Shown here: positions 11,552 through 23,300 of the stretch, in pieces
Position numbering within the stretch: position 1 is the stretch's first letter
Layout: each line of letters starts with the position of its first letter
Source of the DNA: Palaemon carinicauda
Taxonomy: Eukaryota > Arthropoda > Malacostraca > Decapoda > Palaemonidae
NCBI RefSeq assembly: GCF_036898095.1
Contig: NC_090735.1
Location: 7,949,161-8,013,160 of the forward strand
Direction: 5' to 3'
Length of the DNA stretch: 64,000 bases
Notes under the pieces: model-generated
Seen by the model: only the letters and a program-made list of their open reading frames with translations
Databases searched by the model: none
What the model was told of the DNA's origin: nothing
Program-made: the position numbers and the translations under genes

Positions 11552-11814
11552 ATTCACACCCAGGGTGGTGGGTGGAGACCAGCATACATATTAACAAAGA
11601 AGCTAAGTATCCCGTATCTTATTTTAGCCGTTATTCAAAATAACAAACATAAAATAAATAAGTACCTGGTAAGGAAGTCGACTTGAACCATTACTCTGCC
11701 TTTTTAAGTACGTCTTCCTTACTGAGCCTAGCGATCCTCTTAGGATGTTGAGCGACTCCTAGGTGCTGAAGTATTAAGGGCTGCAACCCATACTAAAGGA
11801 CCTCATCAAAACCT

Positions 11815-13080
11815 CTAATCTAGGCGCTTCTCAAGAAAGAATTTGACCACCCGCCAAATCAACCAGGATGCGGAAGGCTTCTTAGCCTTCCGGACAACCC
11901 AGAAATATTTCAAGAGAAAGATTAAAAAGGTTCTGGAATTAGGGAATTGTAGTGGTGGAGCCCCCACCACTACTGCACTCGTTGCTACGAATGGTCCCAG
12001 AGCGTAGCAGTTCTCGTAAAGAGACTGGACATTCTTAAGATAAAAGACGTGAACACTGATTAGCTTTTCCAAAAGGTTGCGTCGAAAATATTTTGCAGAG
12101 ATCTATTTTATTAAAAGGTCACGGAAGTTGTGATAGCTCTAACTTCGTGTGTCCTTACCTTCAGCCAAGCTTGGTCTTCCTCATTCAGAAGGGAATGAGC
12201 TTCTCGTATTAACAGTCTGAAAATAATAGGATAAAGAATTCTCTGACATAGGCAAAGATGAATTCTTAACTGAACACCATAAAGCTTCAGACGGGCCTCG
12301 TAAAGGTTTTTAAAATAGAACTTAAGAGCTCTACAGGACATAATACTCTTTCTAGTTCATTTCCAACCATATCGATAAGTTTGGAATAACGAACGATATG
12401 GTCAAGGCCGAGAAGGCAGCTCGTGTTTGGCTAGAAAACCAAGATGTAGAACATGTAGCCGTTTCGGATGAAAATCCGATGTTCTTGCTGAAGGCATGAA
12501 TCTCACTGACTCTTTTAGCTGGTAAAGCATATCAGGAAAAGAGTCTTAAAGGTGAGATCTTTCAGGGAGGCTGATTGAAGTGGTTCGAACCTGTCTAACA
12601 TAAGGAATCTTAGAACCACGTCTAAATTCCAACCAGGTGTAACCAAACGACGCTCCTTCGTGGTCTCAAAAGACTTAAGGAGGTCCTGTAGATCTTTATT
12701 GTTAAAAAGATCTAAGCCTCTGTGACGGAAGACTGATGCCAACATGCTTCTGTAACCCTTGAAAGTGGGAGCTGAAAGAGATCGCTCTTTTCTCAGATAT
12801 AAGAGGAAGTTAGCTATTTGAGTTACAGAGGTACTGGTCGAGGATACGGATACTGACTTGCACCAGTTTAGGAAGATTCCCCACTTCGATTGGTAGACTC
12901 TAAGGGTGGATGTTCTCCTTGCTCTAACAATCGCTCTGGTTGCCTCCTTCGAAAAACCTCTAGTTCTCGAGAGTCTTTCGATACTCTGAAGGCAGTGAGA
13001 CGAAGAGCGTGGAGGCCTTGGAGTACCTTCTTACGCGTGGCAGACGTAGCAGGTCCACCCTTAGGGGAAGAGTTCTGGGA
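11815..13080 (-). pseudogene. Broken tyrosine recombinase of element C
   Basis: Minus-strand fragments match the YR of element G: the N-terminal core (SVFRHRGLDLFNNKDLQDLL, 12,515-12,745), the H-x-x-R box (HEVRAITTSV, 12,111-12,341) and the tail with VQSLYENCYALGPFVA (11,815-12,072). The frame is broken by several indels, and the catalytic Tyr segment reads HVFYLKNVQ. It is inactive, and more damaged than the YR of E. Confidence 0.8.
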
Positions 13081-14045
13081 ACGTCTACTAGCCATCGAAG
13101 TACCTCGGTAAGTTATTCTCTCGCGGGCCAGAGGGAAGCAACTAGTGTCAACTTTGTCCCAACGTGAGAGGCGAACTTCTGCAGTACCTTGTTGACAATC
13201 TAGAACGGAGGGAATGCATATAGATCTAGATGAGACTAATCTAGTAGAAAGGCATCTAAAAGAACCACTGCTGGGTCCGGGATAGGTGAGCAAAGTATTG
13301 AGAGCCTCTTGGACATCGAGGTTGCGAAGAGATCTATGGTTGGCTGGCCCCAGGTGACCCAAAGTCTCTTGCATACATCTCTGTGGAGGGTCCAATATGT
13401 TGGAATTATTGTCCCTTCCTACTGAGACAAACTGCTAAGACATTCAAGTTGCCTTGGAAGAAATTTGTTACTAGTGAAAAGTCTAGACCTGTTGAACAGG
13501 AGAGGAGGTCACTAGCGAACTCGCACCATGTCAGAGAGTAGGTCCCTCCTTGCTAGGAGATGAACATCAAAGCAGGGAGTTGTCCGTGTTGACCTCCATT
13601 ACTTTGTCTTGAAGGAGAGACCTGAAGCATTTCCAGGTCAGACGTACTGCCAGAAGCTTCTTGCAGTTAAAATGCATTGTCCTTTGACGCGAGTTCCATA
13701 ATCCCGAGCATTCCCTACCGCCTAAGGTCGCACCCCAGCCTACGTCCGATGCGTCTGAGAAGAGAACGTGGTTGGGAGTCTGAACAGTCAGGGGAAGACC
13801 CTATCAAAGGTTGATAAAGTCCTTTCCTCAGGTTAGACCAGACTTATCTTCCGGAAACCGGGATCGAGACCGCTTCTAGCGTCTTGTCCTTTTCCAGTGA
13901 AGAGCTAGATGAAACCGAAGAGGACGGAGGTGTAGTCTTCCAAGTGACACCAATTGCACCACGGATGACAGTGTCCTAACCAGACTCATCCACAGCCTGA
14001 CAGGGCCGTATTCCTTCTTCAGCATCTTCTGGATGGATAGCAGGG
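13081..14045 (-). pseudogene. RNase H and downstream remnant of element C, fused to gag
   Basis: Remnants of the RNase H region (matching FSDASDxGWGATL near 13,730-13,770) and the segment after it. The 5' end is a fusion: minus-strand sequence at 13,876-14,073 reads MAEQEDQSPALLSIQKMLKKEYG, where an acidic gag stretch runs straight into the RT sequence that in element G follows the YLDD box (LCIQNMLKKE). The RT palm is therefore absent. The same junction occurs in element E. Confidence 0.8.
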
Positions 14046-16310
14046 CTGGGGATTGATCTTCTTGTTCAGCCATGTCCTCATCAGAGGGTTCCTCATCTGA
14101 AACTGATGAGGAAACGGCAACGGAGTGGGCAACGTCTGACTCGCTGAATCCGGTCGCACTGGTGGATGCGTGACGGAGCCGGACACAAGATCATGGTACT
14201 GCTGCACAGTCTGTGAACTGTCAACCATGGGGAAGCGAGGAAGTACAGCGACAACCCGAAACTGTCTAGACTGTCTGGGAAGTACAGACAACCCCTTATC
14301 GGGTTGCTGAGGTTGCCGCACTGCGTCACAACAAGTCACCTCTGCTGGTTGTTGAACGTCTTCCCAGTGACACACTGAACGTCCAAAACCACCTCCGAGA
14401 GTAGCATAACATCAACGTGCGACTGGCAACCCACACTGGGTCGCACCGGTGGAGGAACCATCTCAACTGGCGGACGTGAGTAGGATACCTCAGCGTCAAC
14501 AGGGCGTACAACCAACCGGTAGGAAGGTCGTTGGCAAGAAGGGTCTTCTCCGTAAAAAATCCTCTTTCAAGGACTAAGCTTGGACTGCATGTCTTGCAAC
14601 AAAGCCCAAGGTCTATGGGAGCAGGTGTGGCAACAGACGGGGTTAGCGACTGAAGCGGAACCATTTACCCTCCCTGGAAGCATGTTATGCTTAAATAAGA
14701 GTCCATAGGAGGCTAAGCAGCTTAAGGCTCCTCTCCAAATGACAGAGTCCTCAAGGGAATATCAGAAGGAGGGAGAACAGCACTTTCTCATCTACAGGAA
14801 CCATATCCGAGAAAAGTTAGGTTCTCTCAGTGAGGGTTTCACTGGTGCAAAAGCAGCAGACCAGAAGGCAACGTTATGAAACTGCTTGACAGTCTGTGAA
14901 CTGTCAAAAACTGAACTGTCAACCACAACAGGAGCGTGAGGACATACAGCACTGGTGTATAAGTAGCAGACCAGAAGGCAACGTCATGTAACTGTTTGAC
15001 AGTCTGTGAGTTGGCAACAACCAAAGTTGTGTGGGGAAGCCTCAACTCCTGACTGACTAGTTTGCTGCGGGCGAGTGGCGGTAACCACAGTGTGTTGCGG
15101 AGGCTGACACACCGTGTCAAAACACGGCAGCTTGGGGTAGCTCACGCACGGCAACGGAGTGCTCTGTGTGTGGGAGTCATCATACATCTGGCAGGGTTGA
15201 CTGTGCATGGGTGGAGGAGCTCTCACAACAAGAGTGTGAGAGCAGGAAGCCATGCCGGGCGCACAACCGTGGGAGGTGTAGGCCCACGGGTGCATCGTCA
15301 ACCTTCTCCGCAGTCGGAGTGTGGGAGCTGGCAACAACAAAAGCAGAGTGCTGGTGCGTGGGAGGGGCTGCGGTGGGTTGAGGAGCATGCGGTATGGTAT
15401 GCGGAGCATGCTGTAAGGTATGCGGCTCATGCTGCATGGTATGCGGAGCATGCTGTAAGGTATGCAGAGCATGCTGCATGGGCTGCGGAGAATGCCGCAT
15501 AGTGCTGGAACCCGGCAGCTCTACAGAACCTTCCCACTGCTGATGCGGTAGCTCACGCATGTTAGCAGATGGTACAGCAAGAACATGCGTCTGGCAGGGT
15601 GGACTGCGCATCGGTGGTGGAGCTCTCACAGGTGGAGTGTGGGAGCAGGCAGCCGCAGTATCTGCTGAGCGCACAACCTCGGCGGGTTGTAGGTTAACAG
15701 GTGCATTGTCAACCTTCCAGCACGATACTCCTGCATGAAGGAGCAAGCTGAGACTGTATAGTCTGCAGCATGGACCACTAGGGTCTATGAAAGACAACAA
15801 CAAACGGAGCTACTGTCCGTTGTGACTGAGGGTCTAAAACAGCTGGTGCGGCAACAGACGGAGTTACTGCCTGTTGCGGTACCACCTTGCCTCTCTTGGG
15901 AGGTGTGCAGTTGTCGTACTGCAGCGAGTCCGAACTGACCCAGTGGCTACACCTAGGCCGTTGGACTTGCGCGGAAGGGACCGACTTGCACTTAAAAGCT
16001 GCAAGATTTGGTCCATGGTTTCTGCGAGAAACCTCTTCCGCAGACGAGGAATAAATGGGCTCTCTCGTCTTCGTGTGGGTGGGGTGATCACGTCGGCAAC
16101 GTGTGTAGATACACCCGAAACCACGGAGGGAAACGTTTGTTCGTCGATCAAGGCCTGTGGAACCCATAAGTCCTTCGACATTACTTCTCCCCTGGGCTTG
16201 GGAGCTTGTAAGAGGTATCGGACAAGGTGAACAACTGGCAAGAACAAACGAACCCTCGAACGCAACACTGTAACACTTTGCGCATATCACTTTATCACTT
16301 TTGATTTTCT
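14046..16310 (-). pseudogene. Rearranged gag region of element C
   Basis: Gag-like sequence in broken frames. The segment SQTVQQYHDLVSGSV (14.1-14.3 kb) resembles SQTGQQFHDVASGSV of element G gag. A related segment (QTVKQLHDVAFWSA) recurs at 14.84-15.12 kb, so part of gag is duplicated. The upstream block 15.78-16.29 kb matches the gag middle (SSQAQGRSNVEG), but the N-terminal Cys-rich domain is missing. Frames are too broken for a product. Confidence 0.7.
15385..15500 (-). repeat. 21-bp tandem repeat in gag region of element C
   Basis: Five units of about 21 bp with core GGTATGCGGAGCATGCTGTAA; the minus strand translates as a seven-residue repeat (LQHAPHT). The otherwise near-identical element E carries only about one unit at the matching place (about 28,935-28,965), so the array expanded in C or contracted in E. 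Confidence 0.85.
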
Positions 16311-17500
16311 GTTTGCACTTATTTCACTGAACTCGAAACTTTAAGTGGTTTGTACCTGAAACACGCAATCCTATCCTTCATTAAAAGGTAGTAATTGCGA
16401 AAACAGTTTTACAATGTAACAGAAAAACATAATGAAAGACAAAGAATTCAGTGGCTGGAAAAGAGACTAAACACTAGATCAAATAAACTACGTTTAAAAT
16501 CTCTCACCGCATAAAGCCTGGGAACAAGAATAAAACTCTAGAAACGTTTTACCTTCTTCCCCTATAGCGACTAGGGAGAAGAGTAAAAAACGAGAACAAC
16601 GTTACCCGCTTGAACGAAACGTTTATCCTCCTCTCTCCCCCTCCGTCTCTATCTCTCTCTCTCTCTCTCTTGACTTAGAACCTGAGAGATGAGCCCAATT
16701 ATATATCGTTAAAACATATTATTTGTTAAAGGAAAAAACTGAAAGGTTTCCCAAATAAAAAGTTCCTTTATTAGAATTAAAACCATTTAAGCTAAGAAAG
16801 AATGAACGAAACGCTAGAATCGGTTTACTCTTACTGCAACGTGAAACCGTGAAATACTCTCTCTCTATCGTAACGATAGAGCGCAAGTTGAACGTTCTGA
16901 ACGTCAACAACTGCGGAGACTAAACTAAACGTTAGTTCAACTTTGAAAACAGTACGAGACTATCAAAGAAATTCTTTCAAAAACATTAAAATTAAAATAG
17001 CATAAATTCTTAACAGGGAAAACGATATGACGGGCTCAATGTTAATTAACTTCGGTTCCAAGTAAGGACCGCCTACTATTAGGAAAGGTCGCATATAAAC
17101 AAACATAAAAATTAATTTTTATAAGTTTATAATAAATGGAAAGTTAATCGAAGAGGCCTATAAATGGCGGAGAGATATAAAATAAATCTATAACTTTGTT
17201 AAGCAAAATTACCAAAAACCTAAACACACTTCCGTCTAAGGGAAGGGTGGGTCATTAAAAGTGAAAGAGAGTCTATACTCTCTTCGACACCAACACTTCC
17301 GTCTAAGGGAAGGGTCGGCCATTTAAAAGTGAAAGAGAGTCCATACTCTCTTCGTCACCATAATAAAATCTATCCAAAACGAGTTCAAGTTTTGAAATGA
17401 AGATAAAACCCCTGCATAGCGAAAGCTCAAAACTGGAATAGTGTATTTCACCAAAAAGTTGTGAAAACAAATCCAGTTAGGGACGGCGTATTAGTAGGTC
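16311..17500 (-). repeat. Non-coding 5' module of element C
   Basis: About 1.2 kb of non-coding sequence between the gag remnant and the right terminal repeat. It holds a (CT)n run at 16,645-16,671 and a 67-bp tandem duplication at 17,227-17,360 whose units contain a small inverted repeat (GAGAGT...ACTCTC). The same module is in E (29,750-30,960) and F (40,441-41,540) but not in A, D or G, which have the gag N-terminus here. Confidence 0.75.
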
Positions 17501-18193
17501 TTGCCGGTGGCACGACAGAGGAAAAATTGAGTTCTTGTTGACAAGAAGTACTTGAGTACCTACTCACAGATGGCGCTGTTGTGTACACCCCCACCTGTAT
17601 AGCGATCGCTGGCGTATCCCGACCGTAGATTTCTGTCGGGCAACAGAGTTGACAGCCACATGATCATCGGGTAAGATTAATATTGAAAAATAACAATTAT
17701 AATTATGTAACTATGTAATTATGTAATTTAAAAATGAATGAACACTAAAGAAAGAACGAAAACCCCGAAAGGAATCGTTCTACAAGCTGAAAAAAACAAC
17801 TACAATTAGATTCATAAACTAATTGAGACAAACGTACGGCGTAGCAACCCCCCCACACGGAAAGGAAACTACAAGGGCGTAGTAACACGTAGTAAAAGGG
17901 TGAACGACCTCAAGAGAGAGAGAGAAACACCGGAGTCAAACTCGATCGCCACCCATAAAATTACGCCGTGGAGGCCTAACTGCCGAGGACACCACGTAGA
18001 AATCGTACACTACACACACAAATCTGAAAAGGAAACTTACTGATTTCTATACTCAAATATATATACAAACATGAAAACATGTTTACATATATATTGAGTA
18101 AAAGAAAAGTAAGTGATTAAGTAAAGACAAAACAAACAATGGCTGCCAGAGAGGACCAAGACAGAGACGTCTGTCACAGTCCGAGCCAAAATT

Positions 18194-18395
18194 GAAAGTG
18201 AGCATTCATCTGTGTATGAAGGGGGGGGGAGGGGTAGCTAGCTACCACTCCCCTACCCCCTCCCCCCCCCCCCCCCCCCGCTAACCAGCGCGGGGGTAAT
18301 ACACCCTTGTTAAATTCTAATGGCTTGCCATTTCAGCTGCGCTAAAAGGTAAACCCTCTGTAAATAGCGTGGTTTGTATTTCGGTTACGGAACAA
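18194..18395. repeat. Right ITR of element B with poly-C tract
   Basis: Inverted counterpart of 3536-3690. It contains TAGCTAGCTA and a long C-run (about 18,262-18,280) where the left copy has only a seven-base G-run, so the homopolymer has expanded or contracted between the two repeats. It ends with the terminus mirrored in the ICR. Confidence 0.85.
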
Positions 18396-21300
18396 TTATC
18401 ATTTTTACAGAGTCAAGCTGGCAAGGTCATTCTGCTCAGGCCAGCTACTGTGTGCCCTACATGATGAAAATTATGAGCGTTACAGCAATAGCTGTAACCA
18501 TGTCTTCTCCATTTACTACACACTCGAGAAATGGTACCGTAATATTAGGTGTGTATTCATGAATGTTAATTCTTTACAATACTTACAATGCTTATGTTTA
18601 TGATACAGCATATGCAATACTTTACGCTCTCTAAAAATCAAAATTTTGAACTAGACTTGGCTGACTAAGTACAGTATTCTGTTACGTGGCATGTCAAGAA
18701 CTAGAAGTAGAACTTGTAATACTGCAGTGCCGTCTTCCTTAAAAGCATGCCACTCAATAACTGATCCTTGATTTTGTTACCATTATTCATCCCAGTTTCA
18801 ACTACAATCAAAGACTTAACATGCACATCCCAAGAATAACTGCTTCTCAAGTCAAAAACCTTTAATATTTATAAAGGTAGTTCAGGGATTGCTTAACCTG
18901 ATAAATGAGCCTAATTACCTTAAAACTACAACCAACTACAAGCTAAGCACATGCACTATAACTTAATGTTAGTACCTCTCGTTTACTTCCATCCGAGGAT
19001 TTCTTAGAGGTCATATTGCACGTCTCTGAAAAGGGAACACTCATGAATCATGCACTTTATGAACCTTGTACTATAATTCTTTGCTGAGTTCAGCTCTGTT
19101 GTTAGTAAAATTTTAAAGCTCACTATAACTAAATTTGATTTTAAAACATGCTACAAAATACACTTCATTTACCAATACTGTATTCAGATATCACAAACTC
19201 TATTCCACATCACTAAATTTATGAGACCATTCAGAAAACCAACTGCTACCATTCATAATTCCTGAAAAAAGAGATGTAAAAGGCTTTGGGATACCTCTTA
19301 AGCTGTTACTGATCACAAGAGCATCTATGTAGGAGGATATTATGACCAAAGTTTCCAAAACATTCACACTTGCGAGCAAAGCAATTAAAAGCTAATGTTA
19401 TAAATTTATGAGTTAAACTACCAACAGCAGCATTAGGAGGCAATCAGTTATCATTTAGTAAAATATGACTTAAAAGTTCTTTAATAATTTAAAATATTCT
19501 AAGCCAATAAAGTTTGAAAATAGAGCACCTGGCTAAATAGTACCTACTGATGTACAGCAGCAGGTTGAGCTGAAAGTTACCAAACCTAAGCAAGTAAAAC
19601 ATGTACAGTACAGGGAGACAAAAACCCTGATGATCATTATGCTTTAACCATCAAAGCTACAGATTTACTGAACTTCAACAACACATTTTTCTGTCCCTCT
19701 CTGTAACATCTTCCACCTTCCCTCTGATGCCCAGTAGACCAGATAGAAGGCATAACTGAGTAAACACATAACCGGTCACTCCAAAACCTTCAAATAATCA
19801 TTGTTGGCATACCGTACGCACTGGCCTTTTTCTGCTCCGACGTAGTTTCAAGATTTAAATGGGTAATCAGGCACAGAAGTAGAATTTGAATAAGATACAG
19901 GGTAGATCTCTATCTGGTCTTCAAATTATGTATAGAGGGCAAAAGCATTTTGAAAAAAATTGGCAAAAGTAGTTAAGCTTTTACAAATTAAGCCAAGTAA
20001 TTGGTAGCAAACTATTAAGGAAATGAGTGGTTGCTTTGTTGCTTTAGATAATAAAAACTCCTGCCAGATGTACAATGCCCTTTGCCTGTCACAACTTTTT
20101 AGGCTCTGGCTTTTAGAGCAGTGAGTTAGGATTAATAACAGTTCCCAATTTTAGCCAGGTTTTTTATTTTAAAACTGTTCAAATTCAATAGTTTAATGAT
20201 ACTATCCTTCTTTTATCTAGTTATTATTGTTGAAGGTCAGTAAATCAGTAGCTTTCATGGTTAATGCATTATGACTACCAGGAAAGTTTCATGTGAGTAA
20301 TGTCAAACTCCTTTTATTTTAAGCTTCATTTTTTCTGGAAATTACAACCTACATACATGAAACAGAAGTTAATATACAGTAATGTCTATTGGTAACGACA
20401 TGGCTTTTAAGACTTAACCTTAAATATACAGTACCGTAGTGCACAACTTACTCGAAACTGCTAACGACTCAATCTATGGAGATGACGCGTGGAAATATTG
20501 ATATAAAAAGTTGGATTACACACTCGGTTAAATAAATGCACAGTGTTACAAGAACTCTTGACTTTTGACAGGCCTTCTAAAAATACAATTGCAAATCAAG
20601 TCTTAGGAGACAATTCTTAGAACACAATAAGCTGTTAATGACAAAACCGAGAGGAAATCCCGACTTGATATACATGCATAAATATTCTATAATAATTAAT
20701 TAGGCTTGTTCCTGTCATAATACCAATGGACTTATAATAAACATCCTAATATGAATAACATACTGTACCTGTATCTGCTCAATATAATTCTAAGTGAATG
20801 AAACCTTTAGAGTACAGTATACTGCTGACAATGCAAAAAAAGGTGGAGCACATATTTTTATCCACTTCAGCCACTTAGTTGACAGGACCCACAAGAAATA
20901 TTGCCTTTCATTTAGGCCTAGAGAATAATTCCAGATTCACAAGTAGAAAAAAAATAATTCCATCTGAAAATATAATGGTTGTGTATGCAGTACCAGTGCA
21001 TTTTTGTAACAGCTACACTTGCTTCGTGTGTGAACAGAATTTGTTTAATACCTCTGAGTCTGGCTCTTCCATATTGATATGTTTACTCTATTCAAATTGT
21101 GATCCTAATCGGGTCCCTGAATAAGTCACATGGAAGAGAATACCAAAGAAATCACCATTGCGAAATGAGCAACTGAGTGCTAATCCATTGTGCTTGCAGG
21201 CTCTTGGTGATGGGTTATAAATATTTTCAAAGATTCATCTACATATGGATGGACTTGATTCTAGATAGCATCTTGAACAGCCAGAAAAACTGAATTCAAT

Positions 21301-21454
21301 TTCACCCAACAGTATTCAAATCTGTACAGGCTTCTCACTGATACTGTAATTCCCCTTTCGATTAAGCTCCTATGAGTGAGTACTGCTCCTGTCAAGCTGG
21401 AAGTGAACTAATTCGAGTCCATCGCCCCAGGGGAAGCGTGAAATATTGTCAAAA
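18396..21454. other. Intervening AT-rich DNA, one weak exon candidate
   Basis: Three kilobases between elements B and D without a recognisable gene or repeat family. The only segment that stands out is 18,412-18,548 on the plus strand: open for about 45 codons, preceded by ATTTTTACAG and followed by AG/GTGTGT, so it could be an internal exon. It matches no family I know, and the reverse strand is also partly open. The rest looks like intron or intergenic DNA. Confidence 0.45.
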
Positions 21455-21785
21455 ATGATATTTTGATTATAAAATAAATTTTTGAATATACTTACCTGGT
21501 GAATATATAATAGCTGACGTCTCGGACGGCTCGACAGAAACCCAAAAACTCGCGAGCGATCGCCGTGAAGGTTGCGGGTGTGCCCACCAGCGCCGACTAT
21601 CGGCCAGATACCGCATATACTTGTAAACAGCTCCAGTTCTTCTCATTCCGCTGGGTCTCTATCGGGGAGGAAGGGAGGGCCTTTAATTTATATATTCACC
21701 GGGTAAGTATATTCAAAAATTTATTTTATAATCAAAATATCATTTTTAAATATTAAACTTAGCCGGTGAATATATAATAGCTGAT
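21455..21785. repeat. Left ITR and ICR of element D
   Basis: The left 60 bases recur inverted at about 21,683-21,743 with one visible mismatch (CTGG against CGGG). Bases 21,744-21,785 are the inverse of the right terminus at 34,430-34,473. The inner terminal repeat (21,515-21,640) is inverted at about 34,300-34,430, including the tract GGTTGCGGGTGTGCCCACCA. Confidence 0.87.
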
Positions 21786-22250
21786 TCACACCCATGGTGG
21801 TGGGTAGAGACCAGTATTAATACAATAAAGGTGTATATGCTTAGAGTTTTTGACAATTATATCATAACAAAACCCAATTAAATATAGGTACCTGGTAAGG
21901 AAGCTGACTCTGACGATTACTCTGCCTTATTAGTCCGCTTTCCTCACGAAGCCCAGCCATCCTCTCAGGATGCTGAAAGACTCCCAGGAGCTGTTATATC
22001 CAGGGCGACCACCCATACAACAGGACCTCATCAAAACCCTTAATCTGGGCGCTCTCAAGAAACGACATTTGACCACCCGCCAAATCAAAAAGGATGCGAA
22101 AGACTTCTCAGCCTTCCGTACAACCCAAGACAAGATTAAAAACATTTCAAGAGAAGATTAAAAGGATATTGGGATTAAGGGAATGTAGTGGTAGAACCCT
22201 CACCCACTACTGCACTCGCTGCAACGAATGGACCCAGTGTGTAGCAGTCC

Positions 22251-23300
22251 TCATAGAGTCTGGACGTCTTTTAAGTAAAATGAAGCGAACACCGACTTGC
22301 TCCTCCAAAATGTCGCGTCCATAATACTTCGCAGAGATCTGTTTTGCTTAAAAGCCACGGAAGTTGCTATAGCTCTTACTTCGTGCATCTTGACCTTAAG
22401 TAAACAACGATCTTTTTCACTTAAGTGAGAATGAGCCTCTCGGATTAAAAATCTAATAAAATACGATAAAGCATTTTTAGACATAGGCAATGAGGGCTTC
22501 TTAACGGAGCACTATAAGGCCTCAGATCCACCTCGTAAAGATCTGGTACGAGCTAAATAAAACTTAAGAGCTCTAACTGGGCACAGTACTCTTTCAACCT
22601 CGTTGCCTACGATCTCTGATAGGCAAGGTATATCAAAAGATTTAGGCCAAGGACGAGAAGGCAGTTCATTTTTGGCCAAGAAACCACGCTGAAGCAAACA
22701 TGTGGCTTTATCTGTGGAGAAGCCAATGTTTTTACTAAAGGCATGGATCTCACTGACCCTTTTAGCCGAAGCCAAGCACACCAAAAAAAGCGTCTTGAGG
22801 GTGAGATCCTTCAGGGAGGCTGAATGTAATGGCTCAAACCTGTCGGACATTAGGAACCTTAGGACCACGTCTAAGTTCCACCCAGGAGTTGCCAAACGAT
22901 GCTCCTTAGAGGTCTTGAAGGACTTAAGGAGATCTTGGAGATCTTTATTATTGGACAGATCTAAGCCTCTATGTCTGAACACAGAAGCCAACATGCTCCT
23001 GTAACCCTTAATAGTGGGAGCAGAGAGGGAGCGAACATTTCTCAGATGCAGGAGAAAGTCTGCAATTTGGGCTACAGAGGTACTGGAAGAGGAAATGAAT
23101 GATGACTTGCACCAGTCTCTAAAGACCTCCCACTTCGACTGGTAGACCTTGATGGTAGATGCTCTCCTAGCTCTCGCAATCGCTCTGGCTGCCTCCTTCG
23201 AAAATCCTCGAGCTCTTGAGAGTCTTTCGATAGTCTGAAGGCAGTCAGACGAAGCGCGGGGAGGCTTTGATGAAGACTCCTTACGAGGGGCTGCCGCAAG
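22251..23300 (-). pseudogene. Tyrosine recombinase (YR) of element D, nonsense and 3' frameshift
   Basis: Site-specific recombinase that would integrate the circular cDNA. The domain begins around GFSKEAARAIARARRAST (about 23,200) and runs through the core-binding region (SAPTIKGYRSMLASVFRHRG), the first catalytic Arg in SAKRVSEIHAF, the His-x-x-Arg box HEVRAIATSV and the catalytic Tyr in FASFYLKDVQ. A Trp codon has become TAG at 22,512-22,514 (compare SEALWCSV in G). A one-base deletion near 22,251 removes about 30 C-terminal residues. The same frame is open upstream across the RT gene to 24,602. Confidence 0.85.

Larger units (their letters stand above)
11220..17689 (-). mobile_element. DIRS element C, non-autonomous, nested in element B
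   Basis: A 6.47-kb DIRS element from ATGTTATTTT (11,220) to ATATTGAAAA (17,689), inserted in the 5' leader of element B. Inverted terminal repeats are at about 11,270-11,415 and 17,500-17,650, with an ICR at 11,461-11,551. It lacks most of RT: gag sequence is joined directly to the part of RT that follows the YLDD box (junction near 14,040). It also lacks the gag Cys-rich domain, which is replaced by a non-coding 5' module. The same structure is found in element E, so this is a deletion derivative that moves using proteins from another copy. RNase H and YR remnants carry many lesions. Confidence 0.88.
3486..18395 (-). mobile_element. DIRS element B, old degenerate lineage, interrupted by element C
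   Basis: A DIRS-type element of a lineage different from the other six. The left terminus starts ATGACAAATTCG at 3486 and the right terminus ends CGGTTACGGAACAA at 18,395. The two ICR halves (3741-3840) are the reverse complements of these two ends. Inverted terminal repeats are at about 3536-3690 and 18,194-18,365. Without element C (11,220-17,689) it is about 8.4 kb. Coding remnants read on the minus strand: YR-side sequence (3.85-5.6 kb), RNase H and RT (5.6-7.0 kb), and a repeat-swollen gag region (7.0-11 kb). All are full of stops and frame changes, so it is long dead. Confidence 0.85.
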
